Counted from the first letter of the stretch, positions 32,775 to 41,712 are shown. The stretch: DNA of 64,000 nucleotides from Streptomyces sp. NBC_00568 (GCF_026341855.1 NZ_JAPENW010000001.1:1736001-1800000), one strand, 5' to 3'. The notes: a model not told the origin generated them from the letters alone. Program-made: numbers and translations.

Positions 32775-34472
32775 TCAACTCCCGGGATAGGCCCAGGGGT
32801 TGGCGAGGCAGTGGATTCCGTCGTGGTCGAGGAACTTGGTCTGCTGCTGCATGACCGGGGCGAGCTCGCCGTCCTTGTCACAGGTGACGTGCCCGAATCC
32901 GAGCCGGTGGCCGACCTCGTGGTTGATCAGCATCTGCCGGTAGGCGTGAATCTTGTCACCGTAGGTCGTCGAGCCCTGGGCCCAGCGGTAGGCGTTGATC
33001 ATGACGCGCTCGGTGGACGCCGAGTCGCACGACACGTTGTCCTCCGTGGTGTCGAGCCCCGACTTGGCGCACCACTCGGCGGTGGTGCCCGGGCTCGCCA
33101 GCGTGATGACGAAGTCCGGTTTCCCGGAGTGGATCCGCTCGAAGGTGCGGGCGCCGCCGTGGGCCCAACTCCGCTGGTCGTTCAGGGTCTTCTGCACGGC
33201 CTCGGCGAAGAGCTCACCGTCGAGGCCGAGGCCCTTCTCGATGTCGACGCGGTAGGTGTACTTGCGCCCCTTGCCCGGCGCCTCGGCGACTCCGGGTACC
33301 GCGTCGAACTTCCCCGACGCCTTGAGCTTCGCGCCGAGGGGGTACGTCCTGGCCATCTGCTGGTCGTACGTCAGGGGCGCCGCGGCCACGTTCGGTGCCC
33401 CCGACTGGGTCGGCCGGTCGTCCCCGCGCGAGGCGGAGTCCTGGGTCGCCCGGCCGCCGCCGTCCTCGGCTGCCTGCGTCCGCGCACCGGCGTCGTGCTG
33501 TCCCGAGGCGACCTGTCCGGCCACGACGACGGCCAGCACGGTGGTGACGGCGGCCGCCGCGATCCCGGTGAACGCCCACCCCTTGCGGGCCTTGCCGTCG
33601 GCCTGTTCCTCGGTCTCCGGCAGCGAGGGCTCACCGGTCTCGAACGACCCGGTGTCCCAGTCGGTGACGGAGCCGTAGGGGTCGGCGGCCCGGGGATTCG
33701 CCGTCCGCCCGGGAGCGACGCCGCCCGACGCGAAGTGGGCGTCGCTCTCCTCCGCTCCGAGGTCGAACGCGTCGACGTAGGCCTGCCGGGGAGCCGCCAC
33801 GTGCTCCTGGCGCTGCCGGGGGACGCGCGGTCCGGGAGGCGCGCCCTGAGGAGCCCCACCGGCCCTGGACTCCCCCCAGCCACCGCCCGGTTCACGCTGC
33901 TCGGGATGCCCGCCCCGCACCCGGGGCATCCCGTGAGCGGGGGTCCCGTCGGGAAGTCGCGGCATCCCGTGCGCCGGAGTCCCGTCGGGAAGTCGCGGCA
34001 TCCCATGGGCCGGAGTCCCGTCGAAAAAACGCGGCACCCCATGTGCCGGGGTGCCGTCGTCATACCGCGGGACGCCTTGTGCGGGAGTCCCGTCCGTGAA
34101 TCGAGGCACCCCGCGTGCGGGAGTGCCCTCCGCCATCCGCGGGAACCCGTGCGCCGGCGTCCCGTCCGGCAGACGCGGCACGCCACGTGCCGGAGTGCCG
34201 TCCTCGAAACGCGGCACTCCCCGCGCGGGAGTGCCCTCCGCCATCCGCGGGAACCCGTGGGCCGGCGTCCCCTTGTCGAAACGCGGCGCGCTTCGCTGCG
34301 GGGACCCGCCCGCGGGCGGATACGGGCCCAGGGGGCCGGTCGGCTGTGCCGCCGCGCGGCGGGCGCGATCCGGGCCCGGCGCCGGGGCGGGTGCCGCCTC
34401 CGCCGCCGGAACCGCTCGCGTACGCGAGGTGTCCGGCTTCTCGGCCCGCCCCCGACGACTGTGTCGTCCCAC
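32775..34472 (-). CDS. membrane-anchored metzincin-like protease, DUF3152
   Basis: A 565-aa protein with three parts. Residues 1-65 are Arg/Ala/Pro-rich. Residues 66-185 are ten copies of a 12-residue unit of the form xxGTPAxGxPRx. After a disordered acidic stretch, a single membrane segment (about 290-312) leads to an extracytoplasmic DUF3152 domain. That domain ends with the zinc-protease motif HEVGHRLGFGH (518-528, third ligand His528) and HCLANPWAYP. Orthologues in mycobacteria have the DUF3152 domain. The GTG at 34470-34472 has GAGG 6 nt upstream. It follows an alpha/beta hydrolase gene by 8 nt, so both are probably co-transcribed. Substrate unknown. Confidence 0.9.
   Translation of the reverse strand: MGRHSRRGRAEKPDTSRTRAVPAAEAAPAPAPGPDRARRAAAQPTGPLGPYPPAGGSPQRSAPRFDKGTPAHGFPRMAEGTPARGVPRFEDGTPARGVPRLPDGTPAHGFPRMAEGTPARGVPRFTDGTPAQGVPRYDDGTPAHGVPRFFDGTPAHGMPRLPDGTPAHGMPRLPDGTPAHGMPRVRGGHPEQREPGGGWGESRAGGAPQGAPPGPRVPRQRQEHVAAPRQAYVDAFDLGAEESDAHFASGGVAPGRTANPRAADPYGSVTDWDTGSFETGEPSLPETEEQADGKARKGWAFTGIAAAAVTTVLAVVVAGQVASGQHDAGARTQAAEDGGGRATQDSASRGDDRPTQSGAPNVAAAPLTYDQQMARTYPLGAKLKASGKFDAVPGVAEAPGKGRKYTYRVDIEKGLGLDGELFAEAVQKTLNDQRSWAHGGARTFERIHSGKPDFVITLASPGTTAEWCAKSGLDTTEDNVSCDSASTERVMINAYRWAQGSTTYGDKIHAYRQMLINHEVGHRLGFGHVTCDKDGELAPVMQQQTKFLDHDGIHCLANPWAYPGS
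33918..34277. repeat. ten-copy 36-bp tandem repeat in DUF3152 gene
   Basis: Ten in-frame 36-bp units encode variants such as DKGTPAHGFPRM, AEGTPARGVPRF and PDGTPAHGMPRL. The last two complete units are identical in protein sequence, pointing to ongoing expansion. Confidence 0.9.
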
Positions 34473-34480
34473 TTCCTGCC

Positions 34481-35470
34481 TCAGCTCTCCGCGCCGACTG
34501 CCGCCGAGGAGGTCAACTCTCCCAGGTCCGCCAGGAGTTCGCGGAAGGCGGTGGCCACCGTTTCCGGATACTCCATCATGGCGACGTGCCCCGCGTCCGG
34601 CAGGGACAACAGCCGGGAGTCACGGAAGGCACGGGCCGCGCGCTGCGCCATACGGTAGCCGACGAGTTGGTCTCGGCCGCCGTAGACGAGCAGCGTCGGG
34701 GCGAGCACCCGCTCGGCCTGACGCCACAGTCCGTGCTGTCCGCCCAGCGTGTACGCGTTCACGACCCCGCGCGCGGAGCGTGCCATGGCGTCCCAGAAAT
34801 AGGGGAGGGCGAGTCGCCGTTCCATCTCCTCGACCGCGTGGCGGAACCCCTCGGGCGTCACGATGCTGGGATCGCCGTAACAGAGAGCCGTCACCCCCCG
34901 TACACGCTGCTCGGCGCTCCAGTCCCTGGTGAGCCTGGTGAACAGTCCCGCCACCCCGGGCAGCGCGAGCAGCGCGGTCGGCAACGCGGTGCGCTGGGCG
35001 CGGATCTCGGGCAGCGCGGGTGAGACCAGGGTGAGCGTCCGGACGAGATCCGGCCGGACGGCCGCGACGCGCGTCGTGACCGCTCCACCGAGCGAGTTGC
35101 CGAAAAGGTGCACGGGCCCGCGCCCGGACGCGTCGAGATAGCGGATGACCGCGCGGGCGTGTCCGGTGACCGAGTAGTCGCCGTCGTCCGGTGGCGGCGA
35201 GTCTCCGAAGCCCGGCAGATCGAGGGCCTCACTGTCCACGAGCCCGTCGAGCAGCGGCATCAGCGCCGACCAGTTCTGCGAGGAACCGCCCAGGCCGTGC
35301 ACGTACAGCGCGGCCGGCAGCCCCTCGCGCGACGGCGGTCTCGACCGGACCGTCAGGGTGATGCCGGGCAGCCCTACCGATCGAAGTCGCTCCCCTTCCG
35401 CGACCCTGACGGCGCCGACCCTGGGCAGGACGGTCGCGGCCGGCGCGGACGGGAGTTCGGTCGAAGACAT
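34481..35470 (-). CDS. alpha/beta hydrolase
   Basis: A cytoplasmic alpha/beta hydrolase of 329 aa. HGLGGSSQNW (about 59-68) forms the oxyanion hole, the nucleophile is S126 in GNSLGG, the acid is in YGGRDQLVG (about 276) and the base is His in LPDAGHVAM (about 302). The fold is closest to esterases or C-C hydrolases, and the substrate cannot be inferred. ATG 35468-35470 lacks a Shine-Dalgarno sequence but has TAACAT 6 nt upstream, suggesting a leaderless transcript. It is followed by the DUF3152 gene 8 nt downstream. Confidence 0.9.
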   Translation of the reverse strand: MSSTELPSAPAATVLPRVGAVRVAEGERLRSVGLPGITLTVRSRPPSREGLPAALYVHGLGGSSQNWSALMPLLDGLVDSEALDLPGFGDSPPPDDGDYSVTGHARAVIRYLDASGRGPVHLFGNSLGGAVTTRVAAVRPDLVRTLTLVSPALPEIRAQRTALPTALLALPGVAGLFTRLTRDWSAEQRVRGVTALCYGDPSIVTPEGFRHAVEEMERRLALPYFWDAMARSARGVVNAYTLGGQHGLWRQAERVLAPTLLVYGGRDQLVGYRMAQRAARAFRDSRLLSLPDAGHVAMMEYPETVATAFRELLADLGELTSSAAVGAES

Positions 35471-35630
35471 GCCGCAATGTTACGAGACGATCACGCGGGG
35501 GCTCATGTGTTCGCGGTCACAGATGGCGAGCGGATCGCATAGCGTCCGGATCGCGTGTCTCCTAGGCTTCGAACGAGGGCACTCGTACGCACATCAGGAG
35601 CGCACTCGTACCCGTTCGGGAAGAGGAACC

Positions 35631-35849
35631 ATGACAGTCGACCCGACAGACCCCGGGACTTTCGATGACCAGTTCCGGGAAATCCTCGGCGCGGAGGCCC
35701 CGGAGGCCGACACCGCCGAGCAGTCCGCCGAGCTGGATCCCGCGGACGATGTCGACCCGGAACCCCCGGGCGACCCCCTCAACGCCGATGAGGCGGATCT
35801 CGCCGAGCAGGCCCGGGTCGTCCGGCTGAACGAGGACGACTACCGGTGA
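35631..35849 (+). CDS. small acidic protein of unknown function
   Basis: A 72-aa very acidic protein (MTVDPTDPGTFDDQF... ending VVRLNEDDYR), without cysteines, membrane segments or a recognisable domain. About a third of the residues are Asp or Glu, and the C-terminal RLNEDDYR looks ordered and conserved. ATG 35631 has GGGAAGAGGAA upstream. Codon use is normal for a real gene (third-position G/C). It lies alone between divergent genes, and a small 8-bp hairpin (35867-35884) follows. Similar proteins are, to my recollection, common in Streptomyces; function unknown. Confidence 0.75.
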   Translation: MTVDPTDPGTFDDQFREILGAEAPEADTAEQSAELDPADDVDPEPPGDPLNADEADLAEQARVVRLNEDDYR

Positions 35850-36036
35850 CACGACACCGCTGATCAAGGCCGTCGGGACGGCCTGGTGCCCAGCTCGTCC
35901 CCTTCGGCACACTGTGCGCCGCCGCCGTCGGCGTCCGGTCCGTGAAATTCTGCGCTCGCACCGCACACAGCACGGTTACCGAAAAGTACGATGGCGGCGC
36001 GGCGCACACCGCACGTGGACAATTTTGGGAGGCGGC

Positions 36037-36678
36037 GTGACAGCCATCGAGCAGACAGAGGCAGCACGCCCGCGGGGCACTCGCCTGCCGCGCCGTGCCC
36101 GACGCAACCAGCTCCTCGGCGCCGCCCAGGAAGTATTCGTTGCGCAGGGATATCACTCGGCCGCCATGGACGACATCGCCGAGCGCGCGGGCGTCAGCAA
36201 GCCGGTTCTCTACCAGCACTTCCCGGGCAAGCTCGATCTGTACCTCGCCCTGCTGGACCAGCACTGCGAGTCCCTGCTCCTCGCGGTGCGGGCGGCGCTC
36301 GCGTCGACGACGGACAACGCGCTGCGCGTCCGCGCGACGATGGACGCCTACTTCGCGTACGTCGAGGACGACGGCGGAGCTTTCCGGCTGGTCTTCGAGT
36401 CGGACCTGACCAATGAGCCGGCGGTGCGCGAGCGCGTCGACAAGGTGACGCACGAGTGCGCCGAGGCGATCTGCGACGTCATCGCGGAGGACACCGGTCT
36501 CTCGCGTGCCGAGTCGATGCTTCTCGCCTCGGGCCTCGGCGGCCTGGCCCAGGTGGTGGCCCGTTCCTGGCTGCACAGCGACCGCAGTGTCCCGCGCGAC
36601 CAGGCGGTCCAGCTGCTGACCTCGCTCGCGTGGCGGGGCATCGCGGGTTTCCCGCTGCACAGCACCGATCACCACTGA
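36037..36678 (+). CDS. TetR-family transcriptional regulator
   Basis: A 213-aa regulator with a basic N-terminal tail, then the TetR helix-turn-helix (RNQLLGAAQEVFVAQGYH to GVSKPVLYQHF) at about residues 24-65. A helical ligand or dimer domain follows. The GTG at 36037 has GGGAGGCGGC immediately upstream, whereas the longer open frame upstream lacks coding character. A gene of this type also sits beside DUF3107 in mycobacteria as I recall, so it is likely a core actinobacterial regulator, possibly of envelope or lipid functions. No palindromic operator stands out next to it. Confidence 0.92.
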   Translation: MTAIEQTEAARPRGTRLPRRARRNQLLGAAQEVFVAQGYHSAAMDDIAERAGVSKPVLYQHFPGKLDLYLALLDQHCESLLLAVRAALASTTDNALRVRATMDAYFAYVEDDGGAFRLVFESDLTNEPAVRERVDKVTHECAEAICDVIAEDTGLSRAESMLLASGLGGLAQVVARSWLHSDRSVPRDQAVQLLTSLAWRGIAGFPLHSTDHH

Positions 36679-36688
36679 CACGGAGGAG

Positions 36689-36715
36689 GCGGCCGGGGGT
36701 GTACCCCTCGGCCGC
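36689..36715 (+). terminator. terminator of tetR gene
   Basis: GCGGCCG and CGGCCGC flank an inner GGGG/CCCC stem, with a T-rich tail (TTCTTTGTT) right after it, 10 nt downstream of the TetR stop. Confidence 0.7.
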
Positions 36716-36846
36716 TTCTTTGTTCCCGTCGGATGTTCGCTCCTGGCGTTCCCTGGCGGAGCGTGCACCTCCCCTCACCGGGCTAATGTGTGCTGCGTAC
36801 GGCGCGTACGAACGCGCACATGACTGACCGTCGGAGGGACAAAGCC

Positions 36847-37074
36847 GTGGAGGTCAAGATCGGCGTGCAGCACGCGCCCCGCGAGATCGTTCTGGAGAGC
36901 GGTCAGACCCCGGAAGAGGTCGAGCGCGCGGTGTCCGAGGCGCTGGCAGGCAAGTCGCAGCTGCTGAGCCTCGTGGACGACCACGGCCGCAAGGTCCTGG
37001 TTCCGGCCGACCGGCTGGCGTACGTGGAGCTCGGTGAGCCCACGCAGCGCAAGGTCGGATTCAGCGCTCTGTAG
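36847..37074 (+). CDS. DUF3107 protein
   Basis: A 75-aa protein beginning VEVKIGVQHAPREIV and containing a single alpha-beta domain (VERAVSEAL helix, then GRKVLVPADRLAYVE). It matches the actinobacterial DUF3107 family, whose molecular role is unknown. The GTG at 36847 has GGAGG about 11 nt upstream; the frame upstream is not coding-like. The gene is followed at once by a very strong hairpin and stands between the TetR and helicase neighbourhoods, an arrangement shared with mycobacteria as I recall. Confidence 0.88.
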   Translation: MEVKIGVQHAPREIVLESGQTPEEVERAVSEALAGKSQLLSLVDDHGRKVLVPADRLAYVELGEPTQRKVGFSAL

Positions 37075-37083
37075 GGCAACGGA

Positions 37084-37134
37084 GTGGTACGCGAAGGGCC
37101 CGGTGACGATGTCACCGGGCCCTTCGCGTACCAC
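37084..37134. terminator. 24-bp perfect hairpin terminator
   Basis: 37084-37107 and 37111-37134 are perfectly complementary with a 3-nt loop, starting 10 nt after the DUF3107 stop. It is the longest perfect inverted repeat I found in the window. Confidence 0.85.
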
Positions 37135-37292
37135 TGCGCGCTCGCTCCCGTCCGCCGCAGCCCGGCCGCGCCTCCCCGCGTCACGTCCACAGACGGAGCA
37201 CAGGACGAGCACGGAGGAGGATTGCGTTCCGCACGTCCCGGGTAGGAGCGGCTACGACCGATTTGCCCGGCCGTGCGGGAGGGAACCTCACC

Positions 37293-37562
37293 ATGTTCTT
37301 GGAAGCGCTCGGCTCAGCGCTGCTCGGTCTCGCGCTGGCGTGGGGGGCGGCCTACCGCCTGCCCCACCGGTTGCCCGCCCGCAGCCTGGTCCTGTCGACC
37401 GGCGTGGCAGGAGCCCTGTTCGGCGCCTTCCTGACGCATACGGCCCTGGGCTCCGGCCACTGGCTGGTCATCCTGCTCGGCGCGGCGGCCGTCTCCGCGG
37501 CGCTGCTGTCACTGCTGCTCCGGCCGGAGGAACGTTTTCGACGCCGCTCGGCGACGGCGTAG
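37293..37562 (+). CDS. small membrane protein
   Basis: An 89-aa protein with three hydrophobic segments (LGSALLGLALAWGAAY, LSTGVAGALFGAFLTHTAL, WLVILLGAAAVSAALLSLLL) and a basic C-terminus. No recognised family. ATG 37293 has GGGAGGGAAC upstream. It lies after a strong terminator, so it must have its own promoter. Confidence 0.75.
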   Translation: MFLEALGSALLGLALAWGAAYRLPHRLPARSLVLSTGVAGALFGAFLTHTALGSGHWLVILLGAAAVSAALLSLLLRPEERFRRRSATA

Positions 37563-37746
37563 CCCGTTCCGCAGACCCCGTCCCCACGACCGCCAACCGC
37601 GCGGCTAGGACGTAAGCACGTCTCCCTGAGGACCACGCCCGACGGCCCACCCCCCGCCCCCGGCAGGTCCTGGGCCGTGGCGCAGATCCTGGGCCGTGGA
37701 GCGGGGCCCGGGCGCCGCGAGGCAGGACCTGGCCGCGAGGCGGGTC

Positions 37747-38508
37747 CTAGGCCGCGAGGCCCAGTGCGGCCATCCGCTTGGTGTGCGCCTCGGTGATCCG
37801 GGAGAACATCCGGCCCACCTCCGCGAGATCGAAGCCGTCCGCGACGCCGCCCACGAGCATCGTCGACAGGGCGTCGCGGTCGGCGACCACGCGCTGCGAC
37901 TGGGACAGGGCCTCGCCCATCAGCCGTCGCGCCCACAGCGCGAGCCGGCCTCCCACCCGCGGGTCGGCGTCGATCGCGGCGCGCACCTTCTCGATGGCGA
38001 AGCCGGCGTGACCGGTGTCGTCGAGGACGCCGAGGACGAGCCCGCGGGTGTCCGAGTCGAGGCGGGCCGCGACCTCACGGTAGAAGTCACTGGCGATCGA
38101 GTCGCCGACGTACGCCTTGACGAGCCCTTCGAGCCAGTCCGAGGGTGCCGTCTGCTTGTGGAAGCCGTCGAGCGCGGCGACGAACGGCTCCATGGCCTGC
38201 GTCGGCTCCGCGCCGACCGCGGCGAGCCGGTCCCGCAGCTGCTCGAAGTGGTGGAACTCGGCCGACGCCATCTTCGCCAGTTCCGCCTTGTCGCTGAGCG
38301 TGGGCGCCAGCTTGGCGTCCTCCGCGAGCCGCTCGAACGCCGCGAGCTCGCCGTACGCGAGCGCTCCGAGCAGGTCCACGACCGCGGCACGGTACTGCGG
38401 GTCGGCCGAGGCCGTGTCCCAGTCCTGCGCGGCTACTCCGGTGGCCGCGGGAGCGGTGTCGGCGGGGGCCTCGGCGGGCTTCTCAGCGGCGTTGTCAGGC
38501 GTCGTCAT
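37747..38508 (-). CDS. ferritin-like fold protein
   Basis: A 253-aa cytoplasmic protein. After a 30-residue Ala/Pro-rich tail it forms a four-helix ferritin-like bundle with candidate metal ligands in GELAAFERLAED, SAEFHHFEQL, SDFYREVAARL and DDTGHAGFAIEKV. This ExxH-type spacing suggests a di-iron oxidase or MiaE-like protein, but the exact activity is unknown. ATG 38506-38508 has no Shine-Dalgarno sequence and TATTGT ends 7 nt upstream, so the transcript is probably leaderless. It is divergent from the DEAD-box helicase gene, the same pairing as in mycobacteria as I recall. Confidence 0.88.
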   Translation of the reverse strand: MTTPDNAAEKPAEAPADTAPAATGVAAQDWDTASADPQYRAAVVDLLGALAYGELAAFERLAEDAKLAPTLSDKAELAKMASAEFHHFEQLRDRLAAVGAEPTQAMEPFVAALDGFHKQTAPSDWLEGLVKAYVGDSIASDFYREVAARLDSDTRGLVLGVLDDTGHAGFAIEKVRAAIDADPRVGGRLALWARRLMGEALSQSQRVVADRDALSTMLVGGVADGFDLAEVGRMFSRITEAHTKRMAALGLAA

Positions 38509-38515
38509 GAAGCGC

Positions 38516-38521
38516 ACAATA
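38516..38521 (-). promoter_or_regulatory. -10 element for leaderless ferritin-like transcript
   Basis: TATTGT on the minus strand is followed by 7 nt and the ATG, the usual geometry when transcription starts at the A of the start codon. No good -35 hexamer is seen. Confidence 0.5.
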
Positions 38522-38886
38522 GCCCGCTCACAGCACGAGGGAAGTCCCTGGTCAACCAGTGTGACGACGACTACGTGACCAAATCGGCCATCGCATGTGC
38601 GTGATTCCGGGGTATGGTGGTAATGCGCCCGGCGAGTATTCGACGGGCCGCACGAATGAGGATGCCCGGTCGGTGGCCCGATCGGCTCCGACCCGACAGC
38701 CCTCCTCGTCGGTACGGCACATTGCGTACGGCATCCGGAGGGAACCCTCAGCGGCACGAGAGCTCGAGCGTCGGCAGTGGTCCCATGCCACTCGGCCCGC
38801 CCGTCAAGAGCGGCCGACGTCCCCGGCACGGTCCCGACACGACCCCCGCGCTCGCCTCGCACCGCGCACACAGAAGAGGCAGCACC
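38522..38886. other. long upstream region of DEAD-box helicase gene
   Basis: About 365 bp between the divergent promoters and the helicase coding start. I see no separate gene in it; a weak -10-like TATGGT lies at 38613-38618. A long 5' leader is common for bacterial DEAD-box RNA helicases, which are often cold-regulated through their leaders, but no specific structure is recognised here. Confidence 0.35.
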
Positions 38887-41292
38887 CTGACTACGACTTT
38901 CCGAGACCTCGGAATCCTTCCTGAGACCGCCGAAGCCCTCGAGGCCGTCGGCATCATCACGCCGTTCCCCATCCAGGAGATGACGCTCCCCGTCGCCCTT
39001 TCGGGCAGCGACGTCATCGGCCAGGCCAAGACCGGCACCGGCAAGACGCTGGGCTTCGGCCTTCCGCTTCTGGAGCGCGTCACCGTCCCCGCGGACGTCG
39101 AGGCGGGCCGGGCCAAGCCCGAGCAGCTCACCGACGCCCCGCAGGCCCTCGTCGTCGTCCCGACGCGCGAGCTGTGCACCCAGGTGACCAACGACCTGCT
39201 GACCGCGGGCAAGGTCCGCAACGTGCGCGTTCTCGCCATCTACGGCGGCCGGGCGTACGAGCCCCAGGTGGAGGCCCTGAAGAAGGGCGTCGACGTCATC
39301 GTCGGCACCCCGGGCCGACTGCTGGACCTCGCGGGCCAGAAGAAGCTCAACCTCAAGCACGTCAAGGCGCTCGTCCTCGACGAGGCCGACGAGATGCTCG
39401 ACCTGGGCTTCCTGCCCGACGTCGAGAAGATCATGAACATGCTGCCGGCCCGCCGTCAGACGATGCTGTTCTCGGCGACCATGCCGGGCGCGGTCATCGG
39501 TCTCGCGCGCCGCTACATGTCGCAGCCCACGCACATCCGCGCCTCCGAGCCGGACGACTCGGGCGCGACGGTCCGCAACACCGCGCAGTTCGTCTACCGC
39601 GCGCACAACATGGACAAGCCCGAGCTGGTCGCCCGCATACTGCAGGCCGACGGCCGGGGCCTGGCCATGGTCTTCTGCCGCACCAAGCGCACGGCGGCCG
39701 ACCTCGCCGACCAGCTCCAGCAGCGCGGTTTCGCCTCCGGCGCGGTCCACGGCGACCTCGGCCAGGGCGCCCGCGAGCAGGCGCTGCGCGCCTTCCGCAA
39801 CGGCAAGGTCGACGTCCTGGTCTGCACCGACGTGGCCGCCCGCGGCATCGACGTCGAGGGTGTCACCCACGTCATCAACTACCAGTCCCCCGAGGACGAG
39901 AAGACGTACCTGCACCGCATCGGCCGCACCGGCCGCGCGGGCGCCAAGGGCATCGCGATCACCCTCGTCGACTGGGACGACATCCCGCGCTGGCAGCTGA
40001 TCAACAAGGCGCTGGACCTCGGCTTCGGCAACCCGCCGGAGACGTACTCCACGTCCCCGCACCTCTTCGAGGAGCTGAAGATCCCGGTCGGCACCAAGGG
40101 TGTCCTGCCGCGATCCGAGCGCACCCGCGCCGGCCTCTCGGCCGAAGTGGTCGAGGACCTGGGCGAGACCGGTGGCCGTGGCGGTCCGCGTGGCCGCGGT
40201 GGCCGTTCGGCGGCGCCGTCGGCCCCCGAGCGCGAGCGTGAGCGCTCGCCGCGCACGCCGCGCCAGCGCCGTCGTACGCGCAACGGTGCGCCGCTGGACG
40301 AGACGTCCACATCCCCGTCCACGTCGCCCGAGGCCGCCACGGACGCTCCCGCGTCCGTAGAGGCCACCGAGCCCCGCACGCCTCGGCGCCGTCGGCGTAC
40401 GCGCGGTGGAACGGGCTCCGAGCCGGTGGCGGCCGCTGCCGTGGCCACCCCGGTGGCCGAGGCCGCCGAGGTCGCCGTGGCGACGGCCGAGGGCGTCACC
40501 GACGAGCCGGCCAAGCCGCGCCGTCGCCGGAACCGCAGGACCGCCGACACCGTCGTCGAGCCGGCGGAGGCGGCGGTGACCGCTGCCGAGGCCGTGGTCG
40601 AGAACGTCGCCGCCGAGATCGCCGCCGAGGCTCCGGCCAAGCCGGCCCGCCGTCGGACCCGCAAGGCCGTCGAGGCGGCGCCGGCGGCCGAGACGGTCGC
40701 CGAGGCCGCCGAGGTCACCGAGGCTCCGGCCAAGCCCGTGCGGCGCCGGACCCGTAAGGCCGCGGAGGCCGTGGTCGACACGGTCGAGGCCGCCGCCACC
40801 GAGGTCGCCGAGGCGGTCGCCGAGACCAAGCCGCGGCGTACCCGGGCCAAGGCCGCGAGCACCGTCACGGACACGGCCGAGACCGCCGAGGCGACCGAGG
40901 CCAAGCCCGTCCGCCGCCGGACCCGCAAGGCCGTCGCCGACGCCGACATCCCGGCCCAGGCCGCCGAGGAGGGCGAGGCGAAGCCCGCCACCCGCCGACG
41001 CACCCGCAAGGCCGCGGAGGCCGTGGTCGACACGGTCGAGGCCGCCGCCACCGAGGTCGCCGAGGCGGTCGCCGAGACCAAGCCGCGGCGTACCCGGGCC
41101 AAGGCCGCGAGCACCGTCACGGACACGGCCGAGACCGCCGAGGCGACCGAGGCCAAGCCCGTCCGCCGCCGGACCCGCAAGGCCGTCGCCGACGCCGACA
41201 TCCCGGCCCAGGCCGCCGAGGAGGGCGAGGCGAAGCCCGCCACCCGCCGACGCACCCGCAAGGCCGTCGCCGCGGAGCCCTCGGAGAGCTGA
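38887..41292 (+). CDS. DEAD-box RNA helicase with repetitive basic tail
   Basis: An ATP-dependent RNA helicase of 801 aa. Conserved sequence starts at TTTFRDLGI, directly after an in-frame CTG (38887-38889) that has AGAGG 7 nt upstream. The nearest ATG (38785) would add 34 unconserved residues. Q motif FPIQEM, Walker A AKTGTGKT (about 47-54), PTRELC, DEADEMLDL, SATMPG and HRIGRTGRAG are all intact. From about residue 420 the protein is an Ala/Glu/Arg/Thr-rich tail with recurring RRRTRK boxes, probably an RNA-binding disordered region. Two copies of an 84-residue block in the tail are identical in DNA. Confidence 0.93.
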   Translation: MTTTFRDLGILPETAEALEAVGIITPFPIQEMTLPVALSGSDVIGQAKTGTGKTLGFGLPLLERVTVPADVEAGRAKPEQLTDAPQALVVVPTRELCTQVTNDLLTAGKVRNVRVLAIYGGRAYEPQVEALKKGVDVIVGTPGRLLDLAGQKKLNLKHVKALVLDEADEMLDLGFLPDVEKIMNMLPARRQTMLFSATMPGAVIGLARRYMSQPTHIRASEPDDSGATVRNTAQFVYRAHNMDKPELVARILQADGRGLAMVFCRTKRTAADLADQLQQRGFASGAVHGDLGQGAREQALRAFRNGKVDVLVCTDVAARGIDVEGVTHVINYQSPEDEKTYLHRIGRTGRAGAKGIAITLVDWDDIPRWQLINKALDLGFGNPPETYSTSPHLFEELKIPVGTKGVLPRSERTRAGLSAEVVEDLGETGGRGGPRGRGGRSAAPSAPERERERSPRTPRQRRRTRNGAPLDETSTSPSTSPEAATDAPASVEATEPRTPRRRRRTRGGTGSEPVAAAAVATPVAEAAEVAVATAEGVTDEPAKPRRRRNRRTADTVVEPAEAAVTAAEAVVENVAAEIAAEAPAKPARRRTRKAVEAAPAAETVAEAAEVTEAPAKPVRRRTRKAAEAVVDTVEAAATEVAEAVAETKPRRTRAKAASTVTDTAETAEATEAKPVRRRTRKAVADADIPAQAAEEGEAKPATRRRTRKAAEAVVDTVEAAATEVAEAVAETKPRRTRAKAASTVTDTAETAEATEAKPVRRRTRKAVADADIPAQAAEEGEAKPATRRRTRKAVAAEPSES
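40756..41259. repeat. perfect 252-bp tandem duplication
   Basis: 40756-41007 and 41008-41259 read identically base for base, encoding two identical 84-residue blocks in the helicase tail, in frame. Lack of any substitution means the duplication is recent or kept uniform by recombination. Confidence 0.92.
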
Positions 41293-41300
41293 TCTCCCGT

Positions 41301-41340
41301 CCGATGGCCCGGTCCCACTCCGGTGGGGCCGGGCCATCGG
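41301..41340 (+). terminator. terminator of DEAD-box helicase gene
   Basis: An 18-bp stem (41301-41318 with 41323-41340, one G-T wobble) with a TCCG loop begins 8 nt after the stop codon. Confidence 0.8.
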
Positions 41341-41712
41341 CGTTCCCACCCGCTCCCGGCCCTGCCCGTTCCGGCGAGCGGCGGGGCGTGTCCCGGGGCG
41401 GGCGAGGCCCGTCCCCAGGGGCCTGACCCGGCGGTAGGGCAGGGTCTGACCTGGGGCAAGGCCGTCCCGGTCTCGCCGCGCCGGGGTCTGCCCCGGCGGG
41501 AGGCGAGCCGGTTGCGGCCGCCCGCACCCGGGCAGCACCTGCCTGGCCCGCCTCCCGGAACACCGTCCCCGAGCCCCCGCTCCCCGGCACCCAGGGGCCG
41601 GCCCCGGCGGCCCCTCCCCCCCTGCCGGATCCCGGCATCCCCCACCAGGCAGTGGTCCCCCCGTGGCCCCCCGGACCGCCCCACCCGCCGAGCGTCCGTC
41701 TTCCCCTCCCGA
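41341..41712. other. GC-rich intergenic region
   Basis: About 370 bp of very C/G-rich sequence (CCGG, CCCC and GGCC runs) between the helicase terminator and the next hydrolase. No gene or structured element that I can support. Confidence 0.4.

Noticed and set aside
38614..38886. N-terminal extension of the helicase from the earliest in-frame start
   Set aside because: The extension is unconserved in character and Arg/Pro-rich; family-like sequence begins at 38887.
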